Shown here: in pieces, positions 1-13,160 of the stretch | Layout: every line of letters starts with the position of its first letter | How positions within the stretch are numbered: position 1 is the first letter of the stretch | NCBI GenBank assembly: GCA_036877525.1 | Contig: JAZGTH010000073.1 | Coordinates: forward strand, 1,178,001 to 1,242,000 | Length of the DNA stretch: 64,000 nt | Origin: Chromobotia macracanthus | Taxonomy: Eukaryota; Chordata; Actinopteri; Cypriniformes; Botiidae | Reading direction: 5' to 3' | Made by a program: the position numbers and the translations under genes | Notes under the pieces: model-generated | Told to the model about the DNA's origin: nothing | The model's database searches: none | The model's input: only the letters and a program-made list of their open reading frames with translations

Positions 1-1799
1 CTTATATAATTAGTGTATATGGAATAGCATAAGTATCACATTGCTGTATTAAATTACCTTTCACGATTAAACCAAACTTAGGATTTGCTGTTTGGAAATA
101 CTGTTTTTTGCTTCTCACTAGTAAAAATGTATAACAATTTCCCATTGCAAAGTTTAACACACACTGTGAAATAACTGTTTGCCATCTAAATTAGTTCCAG
201 CATGTTTAATCAAATCTCTTTATGGTTGAGGTTTAATATAATAGGTCTATCAGATCATATGCTTCTAGATGTTTTTAGATTAGCGCTAAGGAATGCAGCT
301 GGCGTTCTAATGCTGCATTACAAATCAAGAGTTGCCTTATAAGTGATTAATTTGGAACACTTTACATACGTCTCCATATTTCAATGACTTTTTTACTGAG
401 TTTTTGCAGTTGTAATTGTGTTATATATTGTTATATTTTTGGAACAGCCATTGTGTTCCAAGCAGTGTCTACAAGTAAATTTCTTCTAACAGTCCAAAAT
501 CATTAGGCCAAAAAAATTCTGTCTTTACAAAATGATTATTTAATGGTATGTTTCCATTTTCATAAGCAGTCTTTAAACTTGATTTAGTTCTCTTGCCATT
601 TATATTTGACCTGCAGATTGCATAGTAACAGCCACTGATAGACCAACCACTGCAATCTTCCAAGGAGGAGACATTAGTATGTTGAGTGCAAGCTATTTAA
701 AATTGCTGTGTTGATAGGATCAGCTTGTACTAACAGCTTCTCATAAGCCATAGCTTTCTATCACAGAGCAATCATGTGTAGGCTAATAGGTTAATGGCAA
801 CTACTTTAATATTTTGAGAAATATGTTGATGTTTTTCCACAGCCAAAATTGATAGATGGTCTAATACTGTGTTACTAAATAATAAGGGGGCGTGTTTTTG
901 GCCTCATGATTACAAACCATAAAAGAGATAAAGGAAGACCTTTTGGAGTTATGACTACAAGAAATTACTATGACTACAAGGCTTTACAAAGGCTTCACAC
1001 TTTCCAGTGGAACAAATAATTGTCAAAAAACGTGTTTTACATTTGCCCAACACAGCAGCATCATGATTCTATAGCATATTGCCATTTTGTTAAGTTAATG
1101 TGTTGTGGTTCTAAATTATGATAGGCTAATCATCATCCAATCAGTTTTACTGTACAGTAGCTATGCTGTATGTGATAGGATGATGATTAGATGGAATATT
1201 CTGTTTTACTGGTATATTTGAATGTATTGAAAACGGAGGATTTTATTTTCAATATGTTTGTTTGTTATTATCCACCTTTTAAGCCCAGCATTACATTTTT
1301 TATATCAGGAATTTTATAATTAGATATTTTTACCAAATTTGTCCTCACCGTGTTTGGTTTCTGCGCAGGCAACTGTTTGTTACGGTGCATATACTGTGAA
1401 ATGCACTGCATAGACTGTAGCTCAAACTGCAGCTGGAACTAGTTCCCAGGTGCTTTTGTTTTCTGGATGGCAGGTTGCTTTTCTTCTTGCTGTTGCAGCG
1501 ACACCTTCTAAAAATGGTCTGCCTGTAGACTTGTGCAGAAAGAAGCGAGGAGAACTATTCATGTTTGGTGGCTTGATGGAATATCACTGTTTGGGGGGGG
1601 TGGCTGACAGTGTATATATTCAGACGGGCTTGTTCTTTCACTCTCAGAGTAATTTGCATGCGTTTGCTCGATGTTATACACATGGCGGATGTTAATGTGC
1701 ATTTTGGCAGGAGAACAAAATGCAAACAGAATAAAGTGTGTGATGTTTTCATTTTTAACTATACTGGAGGCTTCAGACAGGTTAAACTAATGTGTGTTA

Positions 1800-2010
1800 T
1801 CTGAAAAGCTTTCACTGTGTCCCTCTGCTCTTCTGGATCCTCATCTGTGGCACCACATGTGCCAGGAGACCCAGCAGAGCTGGAACAGGAATCGTGTCTC
1901 CTTTAAGCGCATGACAAGCTCGCTCTCATTTTCTTATTCATGCATAATATGAGCCCCGCGGCAAACGTTCAATTAGGAATTTTATTATGATTGGGAGAGC
2001 TATTTAAATT
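1800..2010. other. Candidate conserved noncoding block in intron 1
   Basis: Composition here is more balanced than in the AT-rich surroundings, and no simple repeat or transposon end is visible. It includes an octamer-like ATGCATAAT and homeodomain-type ATTA/TAAT cores around 1940-2000. This is an impression from composition and motif density only. Alignment to other fish khdrbs2 loci was not possible. Confidence 0.2.
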
Positions 2011-2696
2011 TTAAAGAAAATAAGAGATTTGCTAAAAAGCATGCGTGAATGATTTTAGGCATTTTTGTATTTCAGTCTCTGTTCTACTATCACTAGATAG
2101 TCATTAGCTGCAGGCATCCAGTGTAGGTGTGGGCAGTGTTTTTTAGTAATCTGTACGCCCATGTATGTTGGATGAATGAATCAGTGTTTTCTCAAAATGT
2201 ATTGATTTATGAAAACACAGCACCATATAACTCTCCATGGTGCATTAATGAAAGTTCATGACTTTTTGGGGGCGATCTGTTTCTTTAACTCTCCTGATTT
2301 GTTTAGCGTCACTCAGAGTTCTAATTTTGTTATGGCAGCCCCTGAATGGTGCAGGAACCCACTGTGCTGACATCTGTCGACCAACTCTCCTGAAGACCTG
2401 AAGTATTTGTCCCCTTATTAGGAGTTCAGAGAGCATGTGAGGGAAGTGATGCAGTCAGTCTCACTTTTATTCTAATAAGGAAGAAAGACAGAATGTCCTT
2501 CACTATATGGAGGTTAAATACTGGCACACAATGACTTTTCTTTCCCCTTAAGAAACATCTGGGAGAGACCATTATCATTCACCCTGGTTTCTTTTATGTC
2601 TGTTAATTATTCAGTCATAAATTGTCTAACAGATTTGTTGCAGAGGTGATGCGAATGAATTTAAAAACATTACTGTCAGTGGTTCAAAGTCTTACC

Positions 2697-2720
2697 ATTA
2701 TATTAATATATTAATATAAT
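2697..2720. repeat. 24-bp perfect AT palindrome
   Basis: The sequence from 2697 to 2720 equals its own reverse complement over 24 bases. It is followed by further A/T-only partly palindromic DNA to about 2760. This is typical of a slippage-prone AT microsatellite in an intron. No function is implied. Confidence 0.7.
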
Positions 2721-4460
2721 AATTATATTAATATTTAACCATTATAATAATTAATATTAATGGTATCTATCTGGTATCTTGTATCCCTGTTGGGCCATTG
2801 AGGTTAATTAAGTCTGTGAGATAAGGTAACATATGATGAAAAACAAAAAGAAAGAGAGGTTTCTAAAAGAAATAACTGAAGTAATATTTGCAGAGAGCCC
2901 ATAAATGATGGGTTCCTGGGTTCCTACCCAGACTGAAACAAATATTACCATATATGTAATCATAGTTTTGTGAAATTATATATTTATTATTTAAAAATGT
3001 TTAAATGGCTGCAATTGTTTAATTCAAAGTCAAGCCAGCATTTGTGATGCAGGTATGTCTCTTACTTGAACTTAAATAACTTCCAAATATTTTTTTTTAC
3101 ATTTTCAAGCAGCACTGAAACTTTTCACTGTTTGTGTCACTGCTCCTTTTCTGTGTACTCAGCATTCCAGACAGGCTGTCAGTCTGGACGTTGCTTGGCA
3201 ACATGCAGCGCTAGAAGCTTCTTTGGATTCTCTTAGAACTATTTGTCATTTGCAGAGAACAATAAACACAATTACTGGTGATGCAAGTAACTTCATAATA
3301 GTTTTTTGTTTCTAAAACTGATGTTCGAAAGCAATAAACCACTCACAACAACTCTTCCTCTGTGCCAAGTGCGTGGGTACCTGTGTGTTTAATTACATAT
3401 GTCATTGGTCTATTAATAGTAGTATATTATAGATTAGTAGTAAAGTGGACCATCCCTCAGATAAGTACAGGCCAACAAATCCCAGGCTGAAATTCTAAAG
3501 TTTCTTCCTAAAACCTCAATATTAAACTCTATGTTTGTGTTCTTTGAATAGAATGTGTTCAAGTCAGGTTTTATTACAGATCAAGCATATCCTTCAAAGG
3601 GGGATTTATGTTATTAAATAGGAAAATACAATCACAGAAGACCTTGACAGCTGGGATTGCCTGCACTCTCTGTTAATTTGTGTTCTGGTGGATTATAAGT
3701 CAGCGTTGACTTTTTTTTGAATAGGATGAATATTATGGTTATAATCCATGGCAAGGTCTTAAGAAACATTGCTGAGGAAAGCGTGCCCAATGTGTGCCCA
3801 AACTAATATTCACAGACCTCGCTCTTTTGCCAGTTGCCACCTCCATATACTGAGTCATCAACTTTATCTGTATTTAATAACTATTGGAATGCACCTTTGT
3901 AGCTGCAGATAATAAATAGGAACTGTAACAAGAGTCACCTTGAAATGATTTTAGGTTGAAAACATGTTTTACTGGGAAAAGAAAAGGTGATGCTTCCTAA
4001 GAAATGTCTTAAATTTCAGAATTCTAAGGGGTCCTGATTTGGCCTACTAATGTATTTCTGAATGTGAATGTCAAACTAAGTTAAAATCTTTATTTTACAC
4101 CCAGCTGGATGCCATTTTTACAAATTTACTGTGAGCCTTCGTAGTTATGCCTTTTTGATAGAATGTAGGAAAGGTGTAAATCTATATTAAGGATACTCAA
4201 TATTCTGAATAGCCATACCAGTCTTTGTATTATTTGAACCTTCTCCTTGCTCTACAATCTTAATCTGTGGTAACGGATTGGCCTCAAATTGTTTAGGTCC
4301 AAATGTCTTTTCACAGTTTCTGACCGTGAAAACAGAATAAACTGAAAAACTTGAGGTGCAACCAGTAGATTTGCATGCTTGTGTAATATCATTTATAGGC
4401 TTTTAATTATTATTTTTTATTTTAATGCTTTACTTTTTTAATTAATATTTTGAAACTACC

Positions 4461-4486
4461 ATCAATTCATCAATTCATCAATTCAT
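4461..4486. repeat. Short tandem repeat (ATCAATTC)n
   Basis: About three consecutive copies of the 8-mer ATCAATTC, decaying into ATTCAT-type units up to about 4493. Intronic. Confidence 0.75.
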
Positions 4487-6046
4487 ACATTCATGTGGAA
4501 GGGCACACATAAAACAAGCCACCAAGCCACTCACCCTTGAAATGGATTATACATAACCACCAAAAGCCCAGTTTTTGGACTTTTACTTTCTTAAAGAGCA
4601 GCAGGCATACGTGTACTCAAAAGTTGGCTTTCAATGTATAAGGGCATCCAAAATCAATGAAAGCTCCAAACACAGAGGTCTTAAAGCTCTGTTTTTTTTT
4701 CTATTTTTTTCTATTTTTTTTAGTTTGCTGGCGGTTTGTACTTAACACAAAAATCAAAGGAAGATAGCAGCTTTGAATTGTGGCTGATCAAATCTTCTCT
4801 GTGCAAATAAAATAGCATCGAAGTAGCCTAGGATATAAATCCCCCCACCCCCACTTATTCTATGTTTATGTCTCTTTATATAGAAACAAACATTAATTAA
4901 GGATGTTGTGCAATAGCTTTTCTTCTGGGGAACATAAATCATGCAGTATGGATGTAATGTCCATTGCCACAGCCCTGCACACACCCCCGGAATCATTTCT
5001 CAGCATCCCTTATTGTTAGGTCTCACTTGCCAAGTGTTTCTCATTTTCAGCTCAGTTTGAGTTCTTTGGTGCCTTGGCTGATAAGGCAGAGAACTAATGA
5101 GGAAGAGAAAGAGGGAAAATACCTATCGCAGCAGAAAAGTTATCTCAAAATCAATAATCACAATGACACAACTTATGTCATTCTTGACTTTTGTTTTAGA
5201 AATAATCTTTGTCTACCACGTCTTGGTCTTTATGTTTTGCAGATCATTTGTCATTTAGAGGTTTAGGGACCACATACAGTACACTGCAGCAGGACACAGA
5301 CCTCCCACAGAAACCTGAGATAAAGTCTCTGCCCTTTAAGGGCATAATGATGAAGCATGACCCCTGTAACACATCAGTTCATAGATCACCAGAGTTTTAA
5401 CTCATAACCATAGAGTTGTTAGCTTTCTCTGTATATTTACTGTATATTTTTATAGACTTTACCTATTTTTCCTGAGGATGAATACAAAAATGTACTTTCT
5501 CTTCATTTTTATATTGTTCAGTTAAATAAATTTCACCTCAGTTGAGATTTATTTTAATAGTTTTTCTGATGCAGTACCAGCAGATTTTATTATAAACAGC
5601 CAATACCAGAGGGGTTGTATTTGTTTTCCAGCTATTTATTGCAGCTGTGTTAGGATCATTGCTGGGAAAATAAGCTGTTTATTTATAGAAAGAAAGGTGA
5701 TCATTTCTGAGAATCCAAACAGTTCCTTTCAAGTACGTGAGGAGGAGAGCAGTGAGTTTGGCACAGGCAACCTGTAATGTGTTCAGTTGAAGCCAATATG
5801 CTCCACGATCACTGGTCTTAAAACTTAAAAAGGCACCACAATAAAATCCAGGCAGGCAGGAAGCTCCTCTGCTCCTCCCTGCTGCATGTAGAATTGAAAG
5901 TGGAAAAACGTGATTTTATGCAGGTTTAGGCAGCTGAGAGAGTGCTGAGAGAAATGATGGTCTCTTTTCACCTGCTAACTCTCATCTCCTTCTGTTCTTT
6001 TCTTCTCTTCTTTTTCTTCTCCTTTCCTTCCCTCTTCATGTTTTAG

Positions 6047-6128
6047 AAGAGTTTCACAGATTCATAACTCTCAATTCTGCTGAGCATTAATTTAGCAGTG
6101 ACAGAAGGAGATCCCTGGAGCAACCCAG
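6047..6128 (+). other. Candidate cryptic/poison exon in intron 1
   Basis: A pyrimidine tract of about 55 bases (5985-6040) leads to TTTTAG at 6041-6046. A donor-like CCCAG|GTGACA follows at 6128/6129, defining an 82-bp exon-like segment about 620 bp before exon 2. The length is not a multiple of 3. In the frame entering from exon 1 (one base of a split codon), a TAA comes after about 14 codons, so inclusion would truncate the protein. No transcript evidence is available. Acceptor-donor pairs this good also occur by chance in kilobases of intron. Confidence 0.2.
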
Positions 6129-6748
6129 GTGACAGCTTCATTTCAAGGCTTTTTAATGTTGTGTGGCTGCTAAGTCTCTGGCTCAATTCTCAAAAGCATC
6201 ATAAAATTCCTTGAGCACAAAATATTAGTGTTTTGTGCAGGAGCTTTTCAATTTGTATTTGTCATGCGAATAAGGGCTTAGCAGGCTTAAGTTGACAGGT
6301 TATGTACTACACAAAATGTTTATTTAATTGCTGTTAATAACATGCCATCATGGAGCTTAGAAGATCTGAATAACTGTGCATAAATCTCTTTTCCTCCTCA
6401 CTACAAAGTTCACAGCATGATTTAACAATGCACCAAAGTGTATCTTCTGTAAAATGCTGACATTTTGTTGATTTGAGTTAGTATTGTTGGTGATACAATT
6501 TATTTTATTTAATAATATAGTAACAGTGGTCACACAGTGGTCTCAGATTGTTGGACCCTGCTTTTGGATGTATTTTGCAGTGATGTCAGCTGTGATTTTT
6601 AAGGGCACACTGTGGGCTGTATGAGTTATTTTATCAATTAGATCTATTTTTAACTATTAGATAACATAGCTCCTAGTTTTGTTTTGTGTGTTGCAATTTT
6701 GCAAAAATAAGAACATTAACCCATACTGATTTGTTTTCTTTTATTCAG

Positions 6749-6876
6749 AAATTGAAAAATTTGAAGGCGATGAGTTGAGAAAAGATGGCGAAGTGAAGAA
6801 ATACTTGGATATCATCAGCAACAAAAACATCAAGCTGTCAGAGAGAGTGTTGATCCCAGTTCAGCAGTATCCCAAG
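6749..6876 (+). CDS. khdrbs2: khdrbs2 exon 2: end of QUA1 region and start of KH domain
   Basis: This 128-bp exon begins with two bases completing a Glu codon split with exon 1. It then encodes 42 residues (about 32-73 of the full protein), starting IEKFEGDELRKDGEVKKYLD and ending in VLIPVQQYPK. The first half is a charged, variable stretch following the QUA1 dimerisation region. ISNKNIKLSERVLIPV leads into the first strand of the KH domain. The acceptor is TTATTCAG and the donor AAG|GTAAGA, a near-consensus match. The frame runs without interruption into exon 3. Compared with the human protein as I recall it, the acidic/lysine segment after EIEKF is the least conserved part, and VQQYP replaces VKQYP. 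The N-terminal QUA1 residues lie in exon 1, outside the window. Confidence 0.95.
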
Positions 6877-8277
6877 GTAAGACCTCACCCACATTAGTAC
6901 TATGTACAATGGAGTGATGACATGACTGCCAAATCAATGTTATAGTCATGTGGATATCACGGGATGTAAAAAGTTATTTATCAATGTTATGGGATGCTTG
7001 TGATAATGACTTAATAATTCACACTTTGATTTGTGCTGCACTGCAGATCTGCTGTTATTTACACTGTATATTTCTGTCCAGGTTGAGAATGTCTGGCTCT
7101 CTCTAAGTAACAGACATGCCACATCTGTTTCTACCTGTTATTATTATTCTTGTTTTTTATGTTTTGCCAGCTCGCCTCTCATGCAACTGCTATGAAATTG
7201 TAGGTTCTCATCACCATTGTAGTGCAATAAATGTATTATTTGTTAATATAATCAAATGTTATTTACCAGCACTCCAGAGTTGGGTGTACCGTGTTATTTC
7301 TGTAGATTGATTGACTGAGTTCTGGGAAAGCACTTAATGGGGCTACAACATAGTATCAGTTGTATTTGTTATGTTAATCAGTTTGATTCATGGATAAACT
7401 GCTGAGGTCTCTTAATCTACCATTTAAACACACCTGTAGCACACTGGGCGCTAAATGTTTTTCTGGCCAATTGTTTGATTACAGTGATACAGTCATTAAA
7501 GAGAGAGAACAGCCTGTTGTGATTCATCTTTAAAAAATATCACATTACAGCATGTCAGTTGTGATAAATATCACATTTTGCCAGTAACAGTGAAGATTTG
7601 CAGTGTCACACAGGTGATGAATGCATATGTATGGTGGTGTGATGAAAACAAACACAGGGTTAATTTTAGTAACTGGTTGTTTACTGCAAGCCTCTCCAAC
7701 ATTATCATGCTACACAAGGCACACTTGTAAATCCGCATTGTGCTGTTTTAAGTTGATGTTTTGAAATGAGTGGAGAAAGCCCGTGAGCATGACGCAGATG
7801 AATCCATAAAGCTTTTGAGCTTCTCATATGCTCACTAGTTTTTCACTGTTGCTTTGCTTTAGGAAATTATTCCCCAGAGTGTTAAAATGTATGCTGACTG
7901 TTTGATGGTTTTAGTAGATTGTGCTGTTGAAAAAACATACAAAGAACTTGCCTTTAGATTTAGATTTTAGATGTCTTGTTAAAGTTAACAAGTGGATTTA
8001 AGCCTTAATCCATATTCCCCGTTTTTATGATAAGGTTCTCTTGTGATATTCCTGTAATATGGGAAATAGCCCTACAATGTAATTGCATTTATTGTAGTGT
8101 ATATTATATCATTTTATTTTACTGTAATAAGTTAAAATATGTTTCAGTACAATAGGTTGAAAGTAATCAGATATGTACATGGTATATGCAGAAATTGAAA
8201 GACGTTTATGTGGAAAAATCATATTTTCATGGTTTTGTTGAAAAACAAAACAGTATCAAATCAATAAAGAATTGTAG

Positions 8278-8308
8278 TTTAATTTAATTAATTTAATTTA
8301 ATTTAATG
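8278..8308 (+). repeat. (TTTAA)n-type tandem repeat in intron 2
   Basis: About six consecutive TTTAA/TTAA units. In the pre-mRNA this is a cluster of UUAA motifs, the kind of site bound by KHDRBS proteins. It may equally be plain microsatellite DNA. Confidence 0.75.
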
Positions 8309-8967
8309 AATGTACTGTATTCATTTTGAGCTGTGTTTATGTGTGGCTAAAGGCACATTTTATACAGAGCAGCTTGTGTATGTACTGAAAGGTAGCAGTT
8401 TACATTCCAACTGCTAAAAGAATCAAGAATAGAACTCATTTTAGCAGCTCAGATAATCATTAGTGCTTACAAGCAGTTGGTTTTAAGAACTCTGGGGAAG
8501 ACTGTGGGAATCCTGGTTGCTGTGCTGTACATGGTGGCAGCAGACTGAAGCTGGTTTTGGCATGGTGAGTCAGGGCTCAGAGAAGAAGCATTGTGTCAAT
8601 GTTATATGTCATGGCACTTGACACACAGTTTCTAATTGTTGGAATATAGCAGACTTGGCACAGCTGGATGTAAAAGGAACTTCTTAGATGTTTAGAAAAG
8701 GCCAAACTGCACATCATGTTAGTAAGGTTAGCTTACTTAATTGCAGAACCACTTCAGCTTAAAATCAGTCCATCAGTTAACTTTTGGTCTAGAGTCTAGA
8801 CTTTGTTATGCTCTCTGTTACAATCCCCAGGGCTTTGTCAATGTGTTGTTAATTAATCCTTGTGTGACAACATATTTGAGTTTTAGTAAATTGTGCTGGG
8901 TGAGAAGGTCTACCAAGATGAACATTTCTTCTGCTGCTTAGAATTAGTAAATTGATCTTAGTTTTAA

Positions 8968-9095
8968 AGGAACGCCCCAAAATTAAACTTTTGTCATTTA
9001 CTTACCCTGTTAGTTGAAACCTGTTACTTATTCTGTTATTTCTTATTTCACGAAAGTAGAGAATTTTAATTTTTGGGTGATCTGCTGTCAATTGG
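8968..9095. mobile_element. Degenerate TTAA-type MITE (same family as 60991-61268)
   Basis: Starts with TTAA followed by AAGGAACGCCCCAAAATTAA. It continues with GTCATTTACTTACCCT, a diverged match to the left end and interior of the better-preserved copy at 60991, and ends near TTTTTGGGTGAT, a partial match to that copy's right end. Internally deleted and without any coding capacity. Confidence 0.5.
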
Positions 9096-9631
9096 AATGG
9101 CTTTAGTTAGTACTGGCTTGAAGAAGATTTCTTTATGAACCTTATGAATGGCAGGTTGTTACTTTGTTATATGTTGACCTTGACATTCATTTTCTCTGTT
9201 TTTGGCAATTGTTTCAGATGTAGACTTTAAAAGCATTGCTCAAAAAAATTATCATTTCCACATCTCTCTGTTCTTTGTAATATTTATGGCACATCCATTC
9301 CTTTAAATTATCAGAGCTCTTTCTGTTACTCTTAAATACGAAATAAAAATGGAATACATTTATTGTGGCATTGACAACAGGGTCTGCTTTAATGAATTTA
9401 TTCAGTGCATATTTAATCTACCTATCTCCATGCAGCGTTGTCAAGGTTAGAGAAGACAGGGTAAACAAAAACTTGTTTTAATGAAGGCTTTTGTTTTATT
9501 ATTGTTTTGTGTTACTGTACAGTCTCTTATTCCAATCCTGTTTATGAGTTATATAAATCAGAGGAACCATAATTTTTTTATTTTTTAGCATTTTTCTGAT
9601 GATATTTTTCATTTTTATGATGATTATGAAC

Positions 9632-9958
9632 CTACCCAGCTAACAGGCAACATTCTCAGAACATCTTAAGTTGGCTAATGTTCTCTAAAAGTTCTCATAA
9701 AATTATCAAAAAAGTTCTTGCAGTAATGTTAGTAGAACATTTGTAACCTTACATAGCATACATATGAAAAAGTGAAATGTTTAAAAGCTGCAGAATTAAA
9801 ACAAGTTTGAGTAACATTCTTATAATCAAGCCAAAATGTCTAAAAAACTGTATGTTTTAAAAATTCCTAGAACATTCAAAATAATATTTTTACATTTTTA
9901 TTATTTAATGAAAATGTTAGTTAAACGTTCCTGCAACCTATAATTGTTAGCTGGGTAG
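9632..9958 (+). mobile_element. Non-autonomous DNA transposon with inverted ends (family A, copy 1)
   Basis: The left end CTACCCAGCTAACAG and right end GTTAGCTGGGTAG are inverted repeats bounding 327 bp. The interior is rich in the AGAACATTC/GTTCT sub-repeats typical of this cyprinid MITE type. No open frame resembles a transposase. A related copy lies inverted at 25508-25813. Target-site duplications are not obvious, so the superfamily is unassigned. Confidence 0.7.
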
Positions 9959-12939
9959 ACAGCCAAAACAGAGCACATTAAGTTAATCTTGTTGGGAGTT
10001 CTGTGTTGAAACATTCAGCAAATGCTCTCACTTGATTTATTTTGAAGGTTGAATCACCAGTTATTTTTATTCTGGCTTTTATTCATCTTGCAATTCTTCT
10101 TCCATAGATCACTTTACATGGATCTGTATTTCATTGTGACATCACAAAACTATACAATGCTTATATTTATTTCTTCAGTGACTGTTATCTGTATGCAAAC
10201 AAATAGCATAGTGTATGAATTACCATAACCTGTGCAGAGAAGCGCCATCAGTGGTGAAATATAGTCTCTGCTGATACGGACCTCAGATCTTCTTGAGCGC
10301 TGATAGAAATCAAAGCAGTGAGACCCAGGAATAAATGGGCTACCCTGCATCACCGTCTAGTAAAGTTAACAGTGTGGTTGTCATGGAAACCACTGTATTT
10401 AGAGTAAAGCAACGGATTTGGACAATCTATCAAAGGGCATTTCTGTACATCACAGGATTCTTTGCAGAATTGTTTCACGAGTGCCTGTGGTCTTTTTCCC
10501 CTAGAGGACGATGTTCATTTGATGACCAATATTCAAAAGGATTGTGTGTGTGTGTGTAAAAATACAGGACATCTTTATGCGGCAGTGCAATTCATTGTGT
10601 TTGAGCTGGTTTAAGGTAGCCAACTGCTTTGGCATATGATATGTCAGTGGATTCTAATTAAGACTTAGTAAATGTCCTATGGGTACATCTGTTGCAGAGA
10701 CTCATTAGAGGCACAGTTGAAGTTCTGCTTGTTTTGGTGCAGAGCGCACTGATGAATCAAAAATGGTGCAGAGAAAAGCTATGCTGTCATTCACTTGATT
10801 CCATGGGGAGGAAACATTGAAATGACAAACACATGTCGAGTATCACATGCTGAGGAGCACAAAACTAGCACTATCAGCACCTGGATTAAGGTTTCAGCTC
10901 AGACATAAAAAAGCTCATATTTTCAGTGTCAGAAATTAGAATAATAGATTAATAGTGCTTAGTATAATATAGATATCTGTCAATACATATTAGGTGGCAT
11001 TAAATGTTGAGATTTTAACATTAGAGTTTCACATGAATTAATGTCTCAGTATATTGCTTAGCATTTACAATGTTGTAAAGGCAGTCAAGCATGCAGGAAA
11101 CTAAAACATAACATCTGTTTGTCTTGCATAAGCCAGGAAGAACTGTAGCTGTGTTTAGACAGATGTCTAGAAGATATTCATAAAATTGTGATGGTACAAC
11201 TCAGAATTCACAACGTTTTTTTTTATTTTTGTGGTATACACGTGACTTTACCAAAGCCTTTCGACAAAACCAAGTAACAAGAAAAGATGCAAGCAAATTT
11301 ACCTCCAAATTTACAAATTTACCTTGGACACCTCCAAGGTTTTCCTTTATAATTCTGAAAACACAACTAATCCATTGAATAGTCAGGCCTGTGGTTGTTG
11401 TCTCCATAGATTCAGGCTTATCTGCCTCCAGTTATATGACCTTTACATGGAGGTGTAGCAAGCTCTGCAGACAAAGATAATTCCATTGTAGTCTTGTTAA
11501 AGAATTCACTGGTCCCAAAGGCCAACCAGCCTTGTCAAAGGTGTTTAACATAGATAAGCTGCTAAACAGATTCATAATCGAACAGTACACTGACAGAAAA
11601 AACAATAAACAATAGTGAGGAATAGTATCTTCTTAATAAAATAAGAGTCTGCTGAGGCTCTGTTATTTGTTGTTGGGAAGGTTATTTAATAGTAAACGCA
11701 AGCTCAGATAACATGCCTTTCCTGTGGTGTGCAGTTGTTGGTTCAAGATTTGAAAAGTCAGGGAAGGAATCACTGAGCCAATGGGAATTCGGCATCTTTC
11801 CTAATCACTTTATATGGCTTATCACAGTGTGTTTCAACTGACCAACATCCCTTGGGATAGCACACCCACTAAGCAGCCAATGGAAAGCCAATAATCTGTA
11901 ATGTTGGTGCCATAATCTTTAGCACATAAATAAAAAGTTCGGCAACCTTGTAAATATATGATTTTCCAGGACATCAGTTGGATTTAAGATCTGATGTCAG
12001 TGCTGGCTGGGAAGAGGGTGGTTGCTTCTCATCTGTATGGATAACAGTCTTTTAACCTGTCAGTCTGCTGACTGTGAGGTGGTCTTAATGTGCTGTTTGT
12101 TTACCCTGCATCTGTGCTGTCAGCCTGAGAGTGTCAGAGCTTGATATGGGTTCTGTAATACAGGGGATCCATCATCAATTTTTCCTCAGGCTCGATTCCC
12201 TTTTCCAGAGGTGCAGAACTGTTTGCTCTGTGTGTTTTATATAAGATGTATTTTTATGCATTTAAGTCACATCACTTTGTGTAATTATCTTTATGTCATC
12301 TTATGTGTCACTTTATGTTCTCTGACAATAGATTATCTGCATGCCAAATGTGTATGAGGAAAAAGTGGTAACAGTTGTCCAATCGTTGTAGCATGAAGTG
12401 CTCAAGTGGCTTATTGTGTGTACATTATAAGTGATTGAAAACAAAATATGATAAACGACAATTTAATTTCTCTACTTAACGGAGGAATTGTTTAGTCTGT
12501 TTTTATTGGTAATGTCGTTAATTAGCATAGAAATAGGCAGTGTTTTGCTTGCCAATGTAGTAACTTGGCACATTAATAGAGAATTAATTTGGGTCCGTCA
12601 CAGTTGTGCATACAGTACTGTATATCAGCTGTTTTATATTGACTTTGAATGTGTTTCATCCAATCAGATTTCTGAGTCTCATCCATCCATTTTATAATAG
12701 ACTTCTTATACATTAATGAGAACATTAATTAAGGGAATCTACAATAAACAAACTAATAAAAATATTGCTTTAATCATACATTTTATGCAGTAATTTATTC
12801 CATAGAAAAGTCATTAACTTAGTCATTGTCCCAAAACCCTGTAGACTGATGTTAAGAGGGTATGTATTGCCTAGTATCACTCTTTGTATTAGCTGTTCGT
12901 TAGCCTTTGCTAATCGCCAGAACTAGCCCTTTATCATTC

Positions 12940-13160
12940 TCCTCTATTTAACCCAACAGATCCCTGCCACTATTGAAACCCTCCAAACCACTAATGGCTA
13001 TGTCCAGTGACTGTGGCCAGGCCATCTCTCCTGGCCATTATTACAGCTCTCCCATCCTGGTCTCCAGTAATAATCCTGCTATCAGCCAGCGCTAGGCTTG
13101 CTAGCAGCACAGCTGGCTAAACTGGCAATACCCATCTAACCCCATCTGTGGATCTTATCT
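12940..13160. other. Candidate conserved noncoding block in intron 2
   Basis: A segment of nearly even base composition with CAGCTGGC and GGCCAGG-type words, unlike the flanking AT-rich intron. There is no ORF with splice sites and no repeat ends. Offered only as an enhancer candidate for comparative alignment. Confidence 0.2.

Larger units (their letters stand above)
1..6748 (+). other. khdrbs2: khdrbs2 intron 1 (3' part)
   Basis: No coding exon could be supported here. The interval ends in a normal acceptor (pyrimidine-rich run, then TTATTCAG) at 6748. It contains AT-rich palindromic DNA near 2697-2760, an 8-bp tandem repeat at 4461, T-rich tracts near 4688-4722, a possible conserved block at 1800-2010, and a long pyrimidine tract at about 5985-6040 leading into a possible cryptic exon. 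The open frames of 60-100 codons here have no recognisable product and are expected by chance. Exon 1 with the start codon is not in the window, so the intron is at least 6.7 kb. Confidence 0.85.
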
